A model generated the notes under the pieces. It was given only the letters and a program-made list of their open reading frames with translations. It was not told where the DNA came from and ran no database searches. Made by a program: the position numbers and the translations under genes. 64,000 nt of DNA from the NCBI RefSeq assembly GCF_014697615.1, contig NZ_JACJSD010000017.1:1-64000 (forward strand). Reading direction: 5' to 3'. Below, one piece after another: positions 24,815-33,150 of this stretch. The DNA comes from Nostoc sp. FACHB-280. Its GTDB lineage: Bacteria > Cyanobacteriota > Cyanobacteriia > Cyanobacteriales > Nostocaceae. Every line of letters begins with the position of its first letter. Position 1 is the first letter of the stretch.

Positions 24815-25918
24815 TCACAAAAGAGACAACTGCTCATTCGGTGGCGTAAAATTCATGTGCTTATATGCAGCTTTAGTCGCAATCCGACCCCGTGGTGTAC
24901 GGCTCAAATAACCAATCTGCATCAGATAAGGTTCGTAAACTTCTTCAATGGTTTGCGGATCTTCACCTGTGGCGGCAGCGATAGTTTCTAAACCCACCGG
25001 GCCGCCATTAAACTGCTCAATAATCACACTGAGCATTTTCCTATCTGTCCAATCTAAACCGCAGGGGTCAACTTGAAATAGTTCTAGTGCTTCTGCGGCA
25101 ACACTTTCGGTAACTTCTGCCAGTTTTTTTACTTCCGCAAAATCACGTACTCGTTTGAGTAATCTATTCGCAATACGCGGTGTACCTCGTGAACGACGGG
25201 CAATTTCTGTTGCGCCATCGGGTGTAACGTTGGTTTGTAGTAGCTGAGAACTGCGGAGAACGATTTGGCTTAGTTCTTCTACTTCATAAAAGCGTAACTT
25301 CTGCACCAAGCCAAAGCGATCGCGTAATGGTGAAGTTAAAGCACCGACGCGGGTTGTTGCTCCTACTAAGGTAAATTTCGCCAAAGGCAAACTTCTAATC
25401 CGGGCGCTGGTACCCTTGCCAATGGTAATATCTAAGCGATAATCCTCCATAGCAGGATAGAGAATTTCCTCGGTCATCCGCGAAAGACGGTGAATTTCGT
25501 CGATGAAGATGATATCTCCGGGTTTTAGGTTAACCAATAACCCAACAATATCTCTAGGACGTTCTAACGCTGGCGCACTCGTAATCTTATAGTTGACACC
25601 CATTTCTGATGCTAAAATCATTGCCATTGTCGTTTTACCCAAACCTGGTGGGCCGTATAACAACAAGTGATCCAGCACTTCCCCCCTTGATTTTGCGGCT
25701 TTGATGGCAATTTCTAGCACATCCTTTAAGTCTTTCTGCCCAATATAATCGGCAAATCGCTGCGGTCTGATACTCTCTTCTTGCTTACCTTGCTCGTCAA
25801 ACGCCGCTTCGGGTTGCAAAATTTTGTCTTGGTCAGATGATGCTTTGACTGATTCTTGTTGCTCCTTGGGTTTTTTATTGGGTTCTGGAGGCTGTTTTTT
25901 TGAGGAGATTATCGCCAT
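24815..25918 (-). CDS. ruvB: Holliday junction branch migration helicase RuvB
   Basis: RuvB is the hexameric AAA+ motor that drives branch migration with RuvA. The 367 residues include Walker A GPPGLGKT at 89-96, Walker B IFIDEIHR at 138-145, and sensor I and arginine-finger regions ([20 protein letters not shown]). The C-terminal winged helix has the family ending [14 protein letters not shown] 50-residue N-terminal extension rich in Lys, Gln and Glu precedes the conserved [13 protein letters not shown] start; such extensions are common in cyanobacterial RuvB. No ruvA or ruvC is nearby. Confidence 0.97.
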   Translation of the reverse strand: MAIISSKKQPPEPNKKPKEQQESVKASSDQDKILQPEAAFDEQGKQEESIRPQRFADYIGQKDLKDVLEIAIKAAKSRGEVLDHLLLYGPPGLGKTTMAMILASEMGVNYKITSAPALERPRDIVGLLVNLKPGDIIFIDEIHRLSRMTEEILYPAMEDYRLDITIGKGTSARIRSLPLAKFTLVGATTRVGALTSPLRDRFGLVQKLRFYEVEELSQIVLRSSQLLQTNVTPDGATEIARRSRGTPRIANRLLKRVRDFAEVKKLAEVTESVAAEALELFQVDPCGLDWTDRKMLSVIIEQFNGGPVGLETIAAATGEDPQTIEEVYEPYLMQIGYLSRTPRGRIATKAAYKHMNFTPPNEQLSLL

Positions 25919-26075
25919 AATTCAGCTATTAATTTTGACTTGAGGAATGATTGAGTGCCATCAATATCGCAATCCTGGAGAATAAACCTCAGATGCGAAA
26001 ATTTTGGTTTGGGAATACACGTACCAATTTAAAATTTAAATTCCGGGCAATGAAGGAAGGAGTTGAGAATTTATT

Positions 26076-26849
26076 ATGTTGTCTAAAAGAATCTTACCTT
26101 GCTTGGATGTGAAGGCGGGACGGGTTGTAAAAGGAGTTAACTTTGTTGATCTCAAAGATGCCGGTGATCCTGTGGAGTTGGCGAAGGTTTACAACGATGC
26201 TGGGGCAGATGAGTTAGTGTTTCTGGATATTACAGCGACTCATGAAGACCGAGATATAATTCTGGATGTTGTTTACCGGACTGCTGAACAGGTCTTTATT
26301 CCACTCACTGTAGGCGGTGGCATTCAAACCTTAGAAAATGTTAAAGCTTTGTTACGAGCTGGAGCAGACAAGGTTAGTATTAACTCTGCGGCAGTACGTG
26401 ACCCAGACTTGATCAATCGGGCAAGCGATCGCTTTGGTAATCAGTGCATAGTTGTTGCCATTGATGCCAGACGCAGAGTAGACCCCCAAAATCCCGGCTG
26501 GGATGTGTATGTGCGTGGCGGTAGGGAAAACACGGGTTTAGATGCCCTCAAATGGGCTGTTGAAGTTGAACAACGTGGTGCAGGAGAACTGTTAGTTACA
26601 AGTATGGACGCAGATGGAACTCAAGCCGGCTACGACTTAGAGTTAACCAAAGCGATCGCTCAATTAGTACAAATTCCAGTCATTGCCTCCGGTGGAGCAG
26701 GCAATTGTGAACATATCTATCAAGCTGTAACAGAAGGTAAAGCCGAAGCTGCATTGTTAGCTTCGTTACTGCACTATGGGCAATTAAGCGTTTCAGAAAT
26801 TAAACATTATTTGCGCGATCGCTCCATATCAGTACGTTTGTACTCTTAA
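26076..26849 (+). CDS. hisF: Imidazole glycerol phosphate synthase, cyclase subunit
   Basis: HisF is the TIM-barrel subunit that, with HisH, closes the imidazole ring in histidine synthesis and releases AICAR. The 257 residues carry the catalytic Asp in [15 protein letters not shown] (near the N-terminus), the phosphate loops [11 protein letters not shown] and [10 protein letters not shown], and the second catalytic Asp in [10 protein letters not shown]. The start ATG 26076 has GGAAGGAG upstream. It stands alone; hisD is 26 kb away on the same strand, consistent with the scattered his genes of cyanobacteria. Confidence 0.97.
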   Translation: MLSKRILPCLDVKAGRVVKGVNFVDLKDAGDPVELAKVYNDAGADELVFLDITATHEDRDIILDVVYRTAEQVFIPLTVGGGIQTLENVKALLRAGADKVSINSAAVRDPDLINRASDRFGNQCIVVAIDARRRVDPQNPGWDVYVRGGRENTGLDALKWAVEVEQRGAGELLVTSMDADGTQAGYDLELTKAIAQLVQIPVIASGGAGNCEHIYQAVTEGKAEAALLASLLHYGQLSVSEIKHYLRDRSISVRLYS

Positions 26850-26954
26850 CGCCAAAGATAACATTAAAATCCCGCTGCCTGCCACCGAAATTAACTACAC
26901 TTCTGAAAATCGATGTTAATATTGATTTATAAGTATTAATAAATATTAAGAAAT

Positions 26955-27146
26955 ATGTTGATTCCTATTTTATTATTTGATGTAGCACTGGTGGCATGGT
27001 CATTGCATTTAATGGAAAAAGCCTATGAAAACAAAGAATTCTCCCTGATGCTGGCTGGTACATTAGTAGCTCTAGCTGCGGCGGCAATGTTAGTTGTGTA
27101 CTTTCTGATGGGTCACTGTATGACCTATTTATTAAAAGTCTCGTAA
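26955..27146 (+). CDS. Small two-TM membrane protein, unknown
   Basis: A 63-residue frame with coding-like composition. Helix 1 is about residues 2-18 (LIPILLFDVALVAWSLH) and helix 2 about 32-51 (MLAGTLVALAAAAMLVVYFL), linked by the charged LMEKAYENKEFS. The start ATG 26955 has only a weak AAG-type ribosome-binding site. It lies 105 bases after hisF and 105 bases before tRNA-Ala on the same strand. I know no family for it. Confidence 0.5.
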   Translation: MLIPILLFDVALVAWSLHLMEKAYENKEFSLMLAGTLVALAAAAMLVVYFLMGHCMTYLLKVS

Positions 27147-27251
27147 AAATTACGAAATAGTTAGATTAGATTTTTACAACTATTTAATCTAGATAATTAA
27201 TGAGACTTGACAAAAGGTAAATTTATCAGGCAAAATCAATAATGGCTTTGC

Positions 27252-27324
27252 GGGGTTATAGCTCAGTTGGTAGAGCGCTGCAATGGCATTGCAGAGGTCA
27301 GCGGTTCGAACCCGCTTAGCTCCA
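27252..27324 (+). tRNA. tRNA-Ala (GGC anticodon)
   Basis: A complete cloverleaf: acceptor arm GGGGTTA pairs with TAGCTCC with the G3-U70 wobble that marks alanine tRNAs. The D-arm is GCTC..GAGC, the anticodon loop ATGGCAT gives GGC, and the T-arm is GCGGTTCGAACCCGC. The 3' CCA is not fully encoded. The neighbouring genes are unrelated. Confidence 0.97.
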
Positions 27325-27456
27325 TGTGTACATTAATTCTATTAATTTCTTGTGAAATGAGGGTGATTTAAAGGCTATGGCACTTATACAGTAAGCTCTT
27401 TAACCTCTTATTTGCCCTGGGAATCTTTGATATTGCTTGAGAAGTTTGAATTGCAA

Positions 27457-27500
27457 ATAGAGCAGGGAAACAATGCGATCGCACTGTTACCCTGCTCTAT
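27457..27500 (-). terminator. Strong hairpin terminator of the DUF4360 gene
   Basis: Arms ATAGAGCAGGG and CCCTGCTCTAT are perfect over 11 bp and extend with partly paired AAACA/TGTTA. The loop holds a GCGATCGC octamer. It lies 15 bases past the minus-strand stop. The strand downstream reads TTTGC, so the U-tract is short. It may also stop read-through from tRNA-Ala. Confidence 0.6.
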
Positions 27501-27515
27501 GTTTTCAAACATCCT

Positions 27516-28121
27516 CTAACGACACTGACGATATTTGATGTGATATACCAATCCGCGGTGAGCTAGGTCGAAGGAGTCAACAGTCGCCATACCTGCTCCA
27601 TTAGCAGTCATAGCTGCATTGACACGCATATTTACACTATCGCCACAGCGTGACCAAACGTCAGCAACAGTCACTAGCTGATCTCGAACGCTGTAGTCAG
27701 TTTCGCCACGAAATGTCCGAGAAAAAACAGGGCCACGCTGACCAGCAAAAAAGTATTCGGCTCTAAGTCTCCCAGTAGTACTAGGAGCTACATAGCCACG
27801 ATAATCAGCATCGTAGAGAGAAATTTGGAATCCTTGAGGCACTTTAATTGGAATGCTCAAATTACAACTTTTACGCCTTTCTGATGATTTATTTCCTAAA
27901 GCAATAAACTGATCGAAGAGAATACTTAACTCTTGACCATCAGGACTTACGTTTACACTAGCAGAACCTTCAGGACAACCATTACCACCATATTCTGCAC
28001 CTAGAATCTCAACTTTGTCAGCCGCAAAAGCAGGGCCAACAGAAGCTGTAATTAATACTGCACCTGCTAAAAAAGCTTTCACACAGTTGATAGATGTTTT
28101 CCTGATATTTTGATTATTCAT
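27516..28121 (-). CDS. Secreted DUF4360-domain protein
   Basis: The 201 residues start with a signal peptide (about 1-33, ending VGPAFA). The rest matches the DUF4360 family of secreted beta-rich proteins in bacteria and fungi: GGNGCPEGSASVNVSPDGQE (48-67), then FDQFIAL, an RKSCNLSIPIKVPQGFQ segment, and a C-terminal strand region ending YHIKYRQCR. Four Cys residues (about 51, 87, 161 and 200) are probably disulfide-bonded. The function is unknown; homologues are secreted or cell-surface. Confidence 0.8.
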   Translation of the reverse strand: MNNQNIRKTSINCVKAFLAGAVLITASVGPAFAADKVEILGAEYGGNGCPEGSASVNVSPDGQELSILFDQFIALGNKSSERRKSCNLSIPIKVPQGFQISLYDADYRGYVAPSTTGRLRAEYFFAGQRGPVFSRTFRGETDYSVRDQLVTVADVWSRCGDSVNMRVNAAMTANGAGMATVDSFDLAHRGLVYHIKYRQCR

Positions 28122-28810
28122 AACTCACCTAAATTGAGTATTAAATGTTTTCTAGATCCAATTAAGCAATTGCATATTTCTGAAAAGTGTTCTAATAAAA
28201 TCTATAGTTTTTGTATTGTTTTTTCAGAAATATACGGATGCCAAATTTATGGCAAATTCTCAAAAAATGCCACCTAAAATTGCTAAAAGTATTTACAAAA
28301 ATACTTTTGCAAGTATTCACAAACTACTATTTATGAGCGGCGTGAATGCCTGTATTGCTTGAATTGCAATACTTATTAGACATTATCTTCACATCTAAAA
28401 GCAGTAATTAAAGACTATGAGTTTTACTCTAGTCTCATATCTGCTCTCTCCGCAGAAGACTGTCAATTTAATTTCAGAGTTCCATTTATATGTGGTGATA
28501 CCAACAACCTAATATTTTTGAATTGGTATCATATTTGGCTTGTCTACATCGACTATATTTTTTTCCTATGAGTTCCCAACAATTTTCATCGCCAGATGAC
28601 AATTTTCATTACTTAATAATTTGGGATATACTCTACTTATAGAAACAAATGATACGACGTAATTTAGTTTACAAGTTAGACGCTGTGTGTTGTATAATTA
28701 ACTTAATTAAAATAATACTTTAGAAACAATTACTGATAATAATTGAGTAGCAAAAATTGCATTTTTGCTTGTCCGATTGGTCTTTATTAGTTATAGAATT
28801 TACACAATAA
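28122..28810. other. Long AT-rich region upstream of the DUF4360 gene
   Basis: Apart from the hairpin at 28285-28308 I see no gene-like frame, RNA gene or clear repeat in these 689 bases. They are downstream of the DUF1565 gene and upstream of the DUF4360 gene, both on the minus strand, so the DUF4360 promoter should be near the 28.1 kb end. Confidence 0.5.
28285..28308. promoter_or_regulatory. Perfect AAAAGTATTT hairpin upstream of the DUF4360 gene
   Basis: AAAAGTATTT (28285-28294), loop ACAA, and AAATACTTTT (28299-28308) form a perfect 10-bp dyad about 165 bases before the DUF4360 start. It may be an operator or a leader hairpin. Confidence 0.35.
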
Positions 28811-28871
28811 AAGGATGTAAGGGTGTACTTATCCAAAACCCTTACACCCAGTTTCAACAAAGAATCTTACT
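28811..28871. repeat. ACACCCTTACACCC-family repeat, copy B
   Basis: Arms TGTAAGGGT (28816-28824) and ACCCTTACA (28838-28846) pair perfectly. The right end, GTTTCAACAAAGAATCTTA, resembles the end of copy A (TTTCTACAGACAATCTTA). The copy lacks the CACACCCCTAAACC middle of copy A. It overlaps the stop codon of the DUF1565 gene. Confidence 0.55.
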
Positions 28872-30543
28872 GAGCTGTCACTAAATAAGGTGAGGTTATT
28901 GGTTGAGCGCGTCCAGCATTAACGAGGGCTTGGTAGACAAAAGCTGCTACTTCGGCTCTGGTTGCTTGCCGATTAGGATCAAGCTGTTTTACGGTAGGAT
29001 AGTTAATTACTAATTGGCGGACAGTGGCTGCTGCAACTGGGCCAGTTGCATAATTAGGAATTTGCGCCGCATCATTGTAGAAATTCAGCACGTTTTGATT
29101 ATTGGCGGTTAAGCCTAAACCATTGGCTAAGGCTACTAGTGCTTGTACTCTGGGAATTTGTTGCTGTGGTTTAAATGTACCATCAGGGTAGCCTGAAACA
29201 AATTGGCTTTGATAAGCGGATCTAATTGCAGCGAAAGCCCAGAAATTACTGGGAACATCTTGAAAAGTGATGGCGCTACGTTTAGCGGTAGGATTTAAAG
29301 CTTTAGTAATAATTGTGGCAAACTGGGCGCGAGTTACAGGGTCATTTGGTTTAAATGTGCCATCTGGGAACCCAGCAATAATATTTTGTGCGGCTAAAGC
29401 TTCAATGTAGCTTTTTGCCCAAAAATTGCTCGGTACATCTTTAAAAGCGACAGCACCGCCTGCTGGTGGTTCGACTGTAGCTGCTACAAAGTCTACTTGA
29501 CCAAAGATTTTTTTCTGATCAACATCATTACCAACAGCCACAATGGTGTTAGTTTTTGTGGCGTTGTTTACGTCATAACGAGTATTACCACGAATCAAAT
29601 TACCACCAGGGTTTTCGTTGGTACCTAAGTCTGGTTGAGCCGTGGTAATGGCAACTACACCATCTCGCTTATTATTTTGAATGACATTCTTACGGAGTAC
29701 AGGTTTAGCGGAGTCGGAAATAAATAGACCGTCTTGGTTTTGAATGATTTGGTTTCCTTCTACTAAAGTTGTGGAAGTTCCACCGATCGCCAAACCAAAA
29801 CCTGTATCCTGAAATAAGTTATTTCTGACTACGCCCTGAGCTGCTCTGGCAATAGAAACGCCATTACCTTTGTTCTGCACAAAGATATTGCCTTCTATTT
29901 TGGGATTTCCTGTACCAGTGACAAACACACCTTCTCTACCATTAGCGGTAAAAGTGCTGTTTTGAATAGTGGGGCTAGTAGATTCTACCCAAATACCTGT
30001 ACCGCGTTGAGTCGGGTTAGTAACAGTGACACCTGCAATGGTGCTACTGTTGTCAGCTAAGATGGTAATTTCTTGTCTAGCAAATGTGCGGCTGGTGTAA
30101 TAACCTGCACCAGTAATAATTACTCCTTGACCTTTGGTGGCTTCGTCACCTTGTAACGTCACCCCTGATTTAATTAACAGTGGAAAGGTTTCTCCAGTTT
30201 CTTGGTTATAATTTCCTGGCGCAAGTCGAATAATTGTCCCTGGTTGAGCTTGAGTGAGTGCAAAGCTGATAGTTTTGTAAGGTGCTGTTTCTGTTGCACC
30301 TGCACTTGCATTGTCTTGACCTGTTGCTGGGTTGACATAAATGACCTTCGCTGTTGCTGGTGCTTGCGCTATCACACTTGACAAAACACCGCCATTTGCT
30401 GTCCCCACTAATAATGTAGAACCAGTTGCAGCTAATAATAAGGCTGTCAGTCCAGCTTTTAAGGATAAATTCAATTTCAGGTTTCTTCCAGAAATCAAGT
30501 GAATATTTTTTATGGAAGAAAAATGAAAACCTTGATATTTCAT
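28867..30543 (-). CDS. Secreted DUF1565 beta-helix protein with SLH domains
   Basis: The 558 residues contain an N-terminal export signal with a long basic n-region (hydrophobic core about 32-50, TALLLAATGSTLLVGTANGG). A DUF1565 right-handed parallel beta-helix follows at about 68-345: YVNPATGQDNASAGATETAP, then repeats of the form NSTFTANGREGVFVTGTGNP and NVIQNNKRDGVVAIT. Three S-layer-homology segments lie at about 368-545 (FKDVPSNFWAKSYIEALAAQ; FPDGTFKPNDPVTRAQFATI). Beta-helices of this type often bind or cleave polysaccharides, and SLH segments anchor to the cell wall. The SLH domains resemble those of the 2924-4639 protein, but are C-terminal here. Confidence 0.85.
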   Translation of the reverse strand: MKYQGFHFSSIKNIHLISGRNLKLNLSLKAGLTALLLAATGSTLLVGTANGGVLSSVIAQAPATAKVIYVNPATGQDNASAGATETAPYKTISFALTQAQPGTIIRLAPGNYNQETGETFPLLIKSGVTLQGDEATKGQGVIITGAGYYTSRTFARQEITILADNSSTIAGVTVTNPTQRGTGIWVESTSPTIQNSTFTANGREGVFVTGTGNPKIEGNIFVQNKGNGVSIARAAQGVVRNNLFQDTGFGLAIGGTSTTLVEGNQIIQNQDGLFISDSAKPVLRKNVIQNNKRDGVVAITTAQPDLGTNENPGGNLIRGNTRYDVNNATKTNTIVAVGNDVDQKKIFGQVDFVAATVEPPAGGAVAFKDVPSNFWAKSYIEALAAQNIIAGFPDGTFKPNDPVTRAQFATIITKALNPTAKRSAITFQDVPSNFWAFAAIRSAYQSQFVSGYPDGTFKPQQQIPRVQALVALANGLGLTANNQNVLNFYNDAAQIPNYATGPVAAATVRQLVINYPTVKQLDPNRQATRAEVAAFVYQALVNAGRAQPITSPYLVTAQ

Positions 30544-31836
30544 TTTTGTGTCTGTAATGTGCTGAATTATAGTTGGCTAAGAAGGGTCAGATGTGACAGC
30601 TAGATAACTGTCCATCCCAAGCAAAACTATAACGGATGACTAGCAAATAATCTCCTATGTTTCGCAATCAGACACGTAAATAAACAATTTACAGATTTTA
30701 ATGTTATCCCATATTCGCCAAAGAAAGTTCGTTCTCTTCGCGGCACAGTGCTAAACTAAGAAATACATCCCGGCTTGGGATCAATGAAAAACAAGAATGT
30801 TCAGTCAGGTAGGCATTTCTTCCAGTTCTATCAATAAAAGAGCAAAAAGAAGTACCTTGGCACTACTATCAACAAACTCCTCGCATTTGTGCAAGTAAAA
30901 ACAACTACCTGTGGGAGTGCGATCGCATAGGGCTATGCTGGTTTTAGCATTTCAGAGAATAACTTGGTAGTAGAAGCAAAGCAAATGCTGTTGTTACAAG
31001 TTATGTTGTTTTCTGGTGCTGACTCACTAAATCAAAAGTTTCCAACTCTACATCACTGTTGCAGTTGTGTGGAAAAGAGCAACTTTATATAAGGGTTAAG
31101 AACAGCATAAAAATCGCATTGACATTCACAGCAACAATTAGTAGTTTGCCAAAACACTCTCCATTAGGACTTTTGAGAGTGCAATTAGCTTAGTGTTCAG
31201 GAATTTTGCCTAAATCCTTACTAAAAGTTGACAAAAAGCAGTAAATTGGTTTCTGTAGCTTAGTAAATTGCTTAAGTGTAAGAGGAAGCTGTTCTGAAAA
31301 ATTCGGCTTGAGTGCTGCTAGTTAAGCAAAACCTCTAGAGGTTAGCCGAGAGATTTCATTATTCCCAGACAAATAGCTAGTTACTGAGATATGGATTAGT
31401 TCATGGAGCGCCGACTGAGTGCAACCCGCCAAATCAATCTATTGCCACATCAGCTAACTTGTTGTGTATAAAAGTTTTCACCAATTAACTCTGATGCTAC
31501 ATTGTGGTAATACTTATATACGCACTTATACTTATACAAAATTGCAAAATGCTTGTGACAGATAGATTGGTGAATAGCTTACCCACCAAACTCTTCTTCC
31601 ATCCAAAATCCAAAATGGTATAACAAGTAAGTTGTGTATTGAGCAGCAAGTTAGTTAAAAAGAAAGCAAAAATTGAAAAAAGGCGTATCTGACATCAAAA
31701 ACTTAGGGCGGGTAGGAGTATGAAAAATCTAAAATAGATATTAAATTGAGAAAAACAACGACCATCGACAACCGTTAGTCCATTTTATCTTCTGCAAAGC
31801 GTCGCCAGGTTGTTACCAGTGCTGAAACACGATTAC
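30544..31836. other. 1.3 kb gene-free region upstream of sasA
   Basis: This is the longest stretch without a convincing gene. It contains a 14-base palindrome AACCTCTAGAGGTT (31330-31343), a CACTCTC...GAGAGTG hairpin (about 31155-31181) and a small ATGCT..AGCAT hairpin (about 30936-30951). A 17-codon frame at 30784 has no support. It separates the divergent DUF1565 and sasA genes, so it holds both promoters and has room for a small RNA. I recognise no known RNA family. Confidence 0.5.
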
Positions 31837-33024
31837 ATGCAAGTTTCCCAGGATCAGCCTCATTATTTTGAGGCTCCTCTACAGTTATTGCTGTTTGTCG
31901 ATGGCAGACCCCAGTCCCGACAACAGGTACAGCGGATACGCTCTTACTTAAAAGAGTTGCAGGCAGAGTATCACTTTGAAGTGCAAATTATTGATGTCGG
32001 TCAACAACCGTATCTAGCAGAACATTTTAAGTTAGTAGCTACGCCAGCGTTGATTAAAATTCATCCAGAACCCAGACAAGTGCTGGCTGGAAGTAATATT
32101 ATTGCTCAATTAAAAAACTGGTGGCCGCGTTGGCAAACTGCTGTAGACGCTTATTTAAAATTGCAAGAAGATTTTCAAGAACGTATAGATGAAAATAGTC
32201 GGGTGTCACAACCCAAATCGACAATTAATTCTGTTGCTGTTTCCGCAGAACTGATTAGGCTTTCTGATGAAATCTTTCATTTGAAACAAGAAAAGGAAAA
32301 ACTTCAAGAGCAATTACAGTTCAAAGACCGAGTAATAGCAATGTTGGCTCATGACCTGCGGAATCCTTTAACGGCGGCAGCGATCGCAATTGAAACACTG
32401 CAATCTAATTACAATATAGAATCAGGTGCATTTCAACGCTTAAAGCCAGCAATGGCTGCCCATTTGTTAAAACAAGCTCGGACTCAAACCAAGCTAATTG
32501 ACCGCTTAATTGCTGATTTGTTGCAGGTAGGCAGAGGCAGTGATAAAGAGTTTCCGATTATACCGCAGAAAATTGAACTTGGACAATTGTGTTTAGAAGT
32601 ATTAGAGGAATTGCGCGATCGCTACACCGCCAAATCCCAAACCTTAGAAACAGACATTCCCTCAGATTTGCCTTGTGTCTATGCAGATCCAGAACGCATT
32701 CGCCAAGTCATTGTAAACCTATTAGATAACGCAATTAAATATACACCTGTAAGCGGTAAAATTACTGTTGCTGGCTTGCACCGCACCACCCAAAAAGTAC
32801 AGTTTAGTGTGGGTGATACTGGCCCAGGTATCCCCGCCGAAAGTCGTGAATTAATTTTTGAGAACCACTTCCGCCTGCAAAGAGATGAAGGTACAGATGG
32901 ATATGGTATTGGTTTATGTTTGTGCCAGCGAATTATTCGGGCGCACTATGGTCAAATTTGGGTAGATTCCACTCCCCACGGTGGGGCATGGTTCCACTTC
33001 ACATTGCCAGTTTATCCGTTTTAG
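31837..33024 (+). CDS. sasA: Circadian output histidine kinase SasA
   Basis: SasA binds KaiC through a KaiB-like domain and phosphorylates RpaA, passing clock time to transcription. From ATG 31837 the protein has 395 residues. The KaiB-like thioredoxin fold is at about 12-93 ([36 protein letters not shown]). A charged coiled coil follows (about 140-168), then the HisKA domain with phospho-His172 in LAHDLRNPL. The ATPase domain carries [21 protein letters not shown] and GYGIGLCLC. Earlier in-frame starts exist (TTG 31810, GTG 31819). GTG 31819 has a weak CAGG upstream, so the start is uncertain. No kai gene is in the window, as in other Nostocales. Confidence 0.92.
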   Translation: MQVSQDQPHYFEAPLQLLLFVDGRPQSRQQVQRIRSYLKELQAEYHFEVQIIDVGQQPYLAEHFKLVATPALIKIHPEPRQVLAGSNIIAQLKNWWPRWQTAVDAYLKLQEDFQERIDENSRVSQPKSTINSVAVSAELIRLSDEIFHLKQEKEKLQEQLQFKDRVIAMLAHDLRNPLTAAAIAIETLQSNYNIESGAFQRLKPAMAAHLLKQARTQTKLIDRLIADLLQVGRGSDKEFPIIPQKIELGQLCLEVLEELRDRYTAKSQTLETDIPSDLPCVYADPERIRQVIVNLLDNAIKYTPVSGKITVAGLHRTTQKVQFSVGDTGPGIPAESRELIFENHFRLQRDEGTDGYGIGLCLCQRIIRAHYGQIWVDSTPHGGAWFHFTLPVYPF

Positions 33025-33044
33025 GGCTGAGTGTTGAGTGGTAT

Positions 33045-33139
33045 TAGACAAGGTAGAAGGAGTAGACAAAGTAGAGGGGGTAGACAAGGTAGAAAGATTG
33101 CTTCCTTGTCTCCCTTGTCCGCCTTGTCTCCCTCGTCCC
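33045..33139. repeat. 18-bp tandem TAGACAAGGTAGA repeats with complementary TTGTCTCCC arms
   Basis: Three 18-base units (33045-33062, 33063-33080, 33081-33098) are followed by CTTGTCTCCCTTGTC-type sequence that can pair with them. It sits between the convergent sasA and kinase genes, so it could act as a bidirectional stop. It is related to the repeats at 527 and 2316. Confidence 0.6.
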
Positions 33140-33150
33140 TTTCCCGAATT

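Noticed and set aside
30784-30837. A 17-codon ATG frame in the gap before sasA
   Set aside because: Too short, no ribosome-binding site, and no amphipathic or membrane character.
31330-31343. Known regulatory RNA around the AACCTCTAGAGGTT palindrome
   Set aside because: No match to the RNA families I can recall (6S, tmRNA, Yfr types), and no promoter or terminator pair bounding it.
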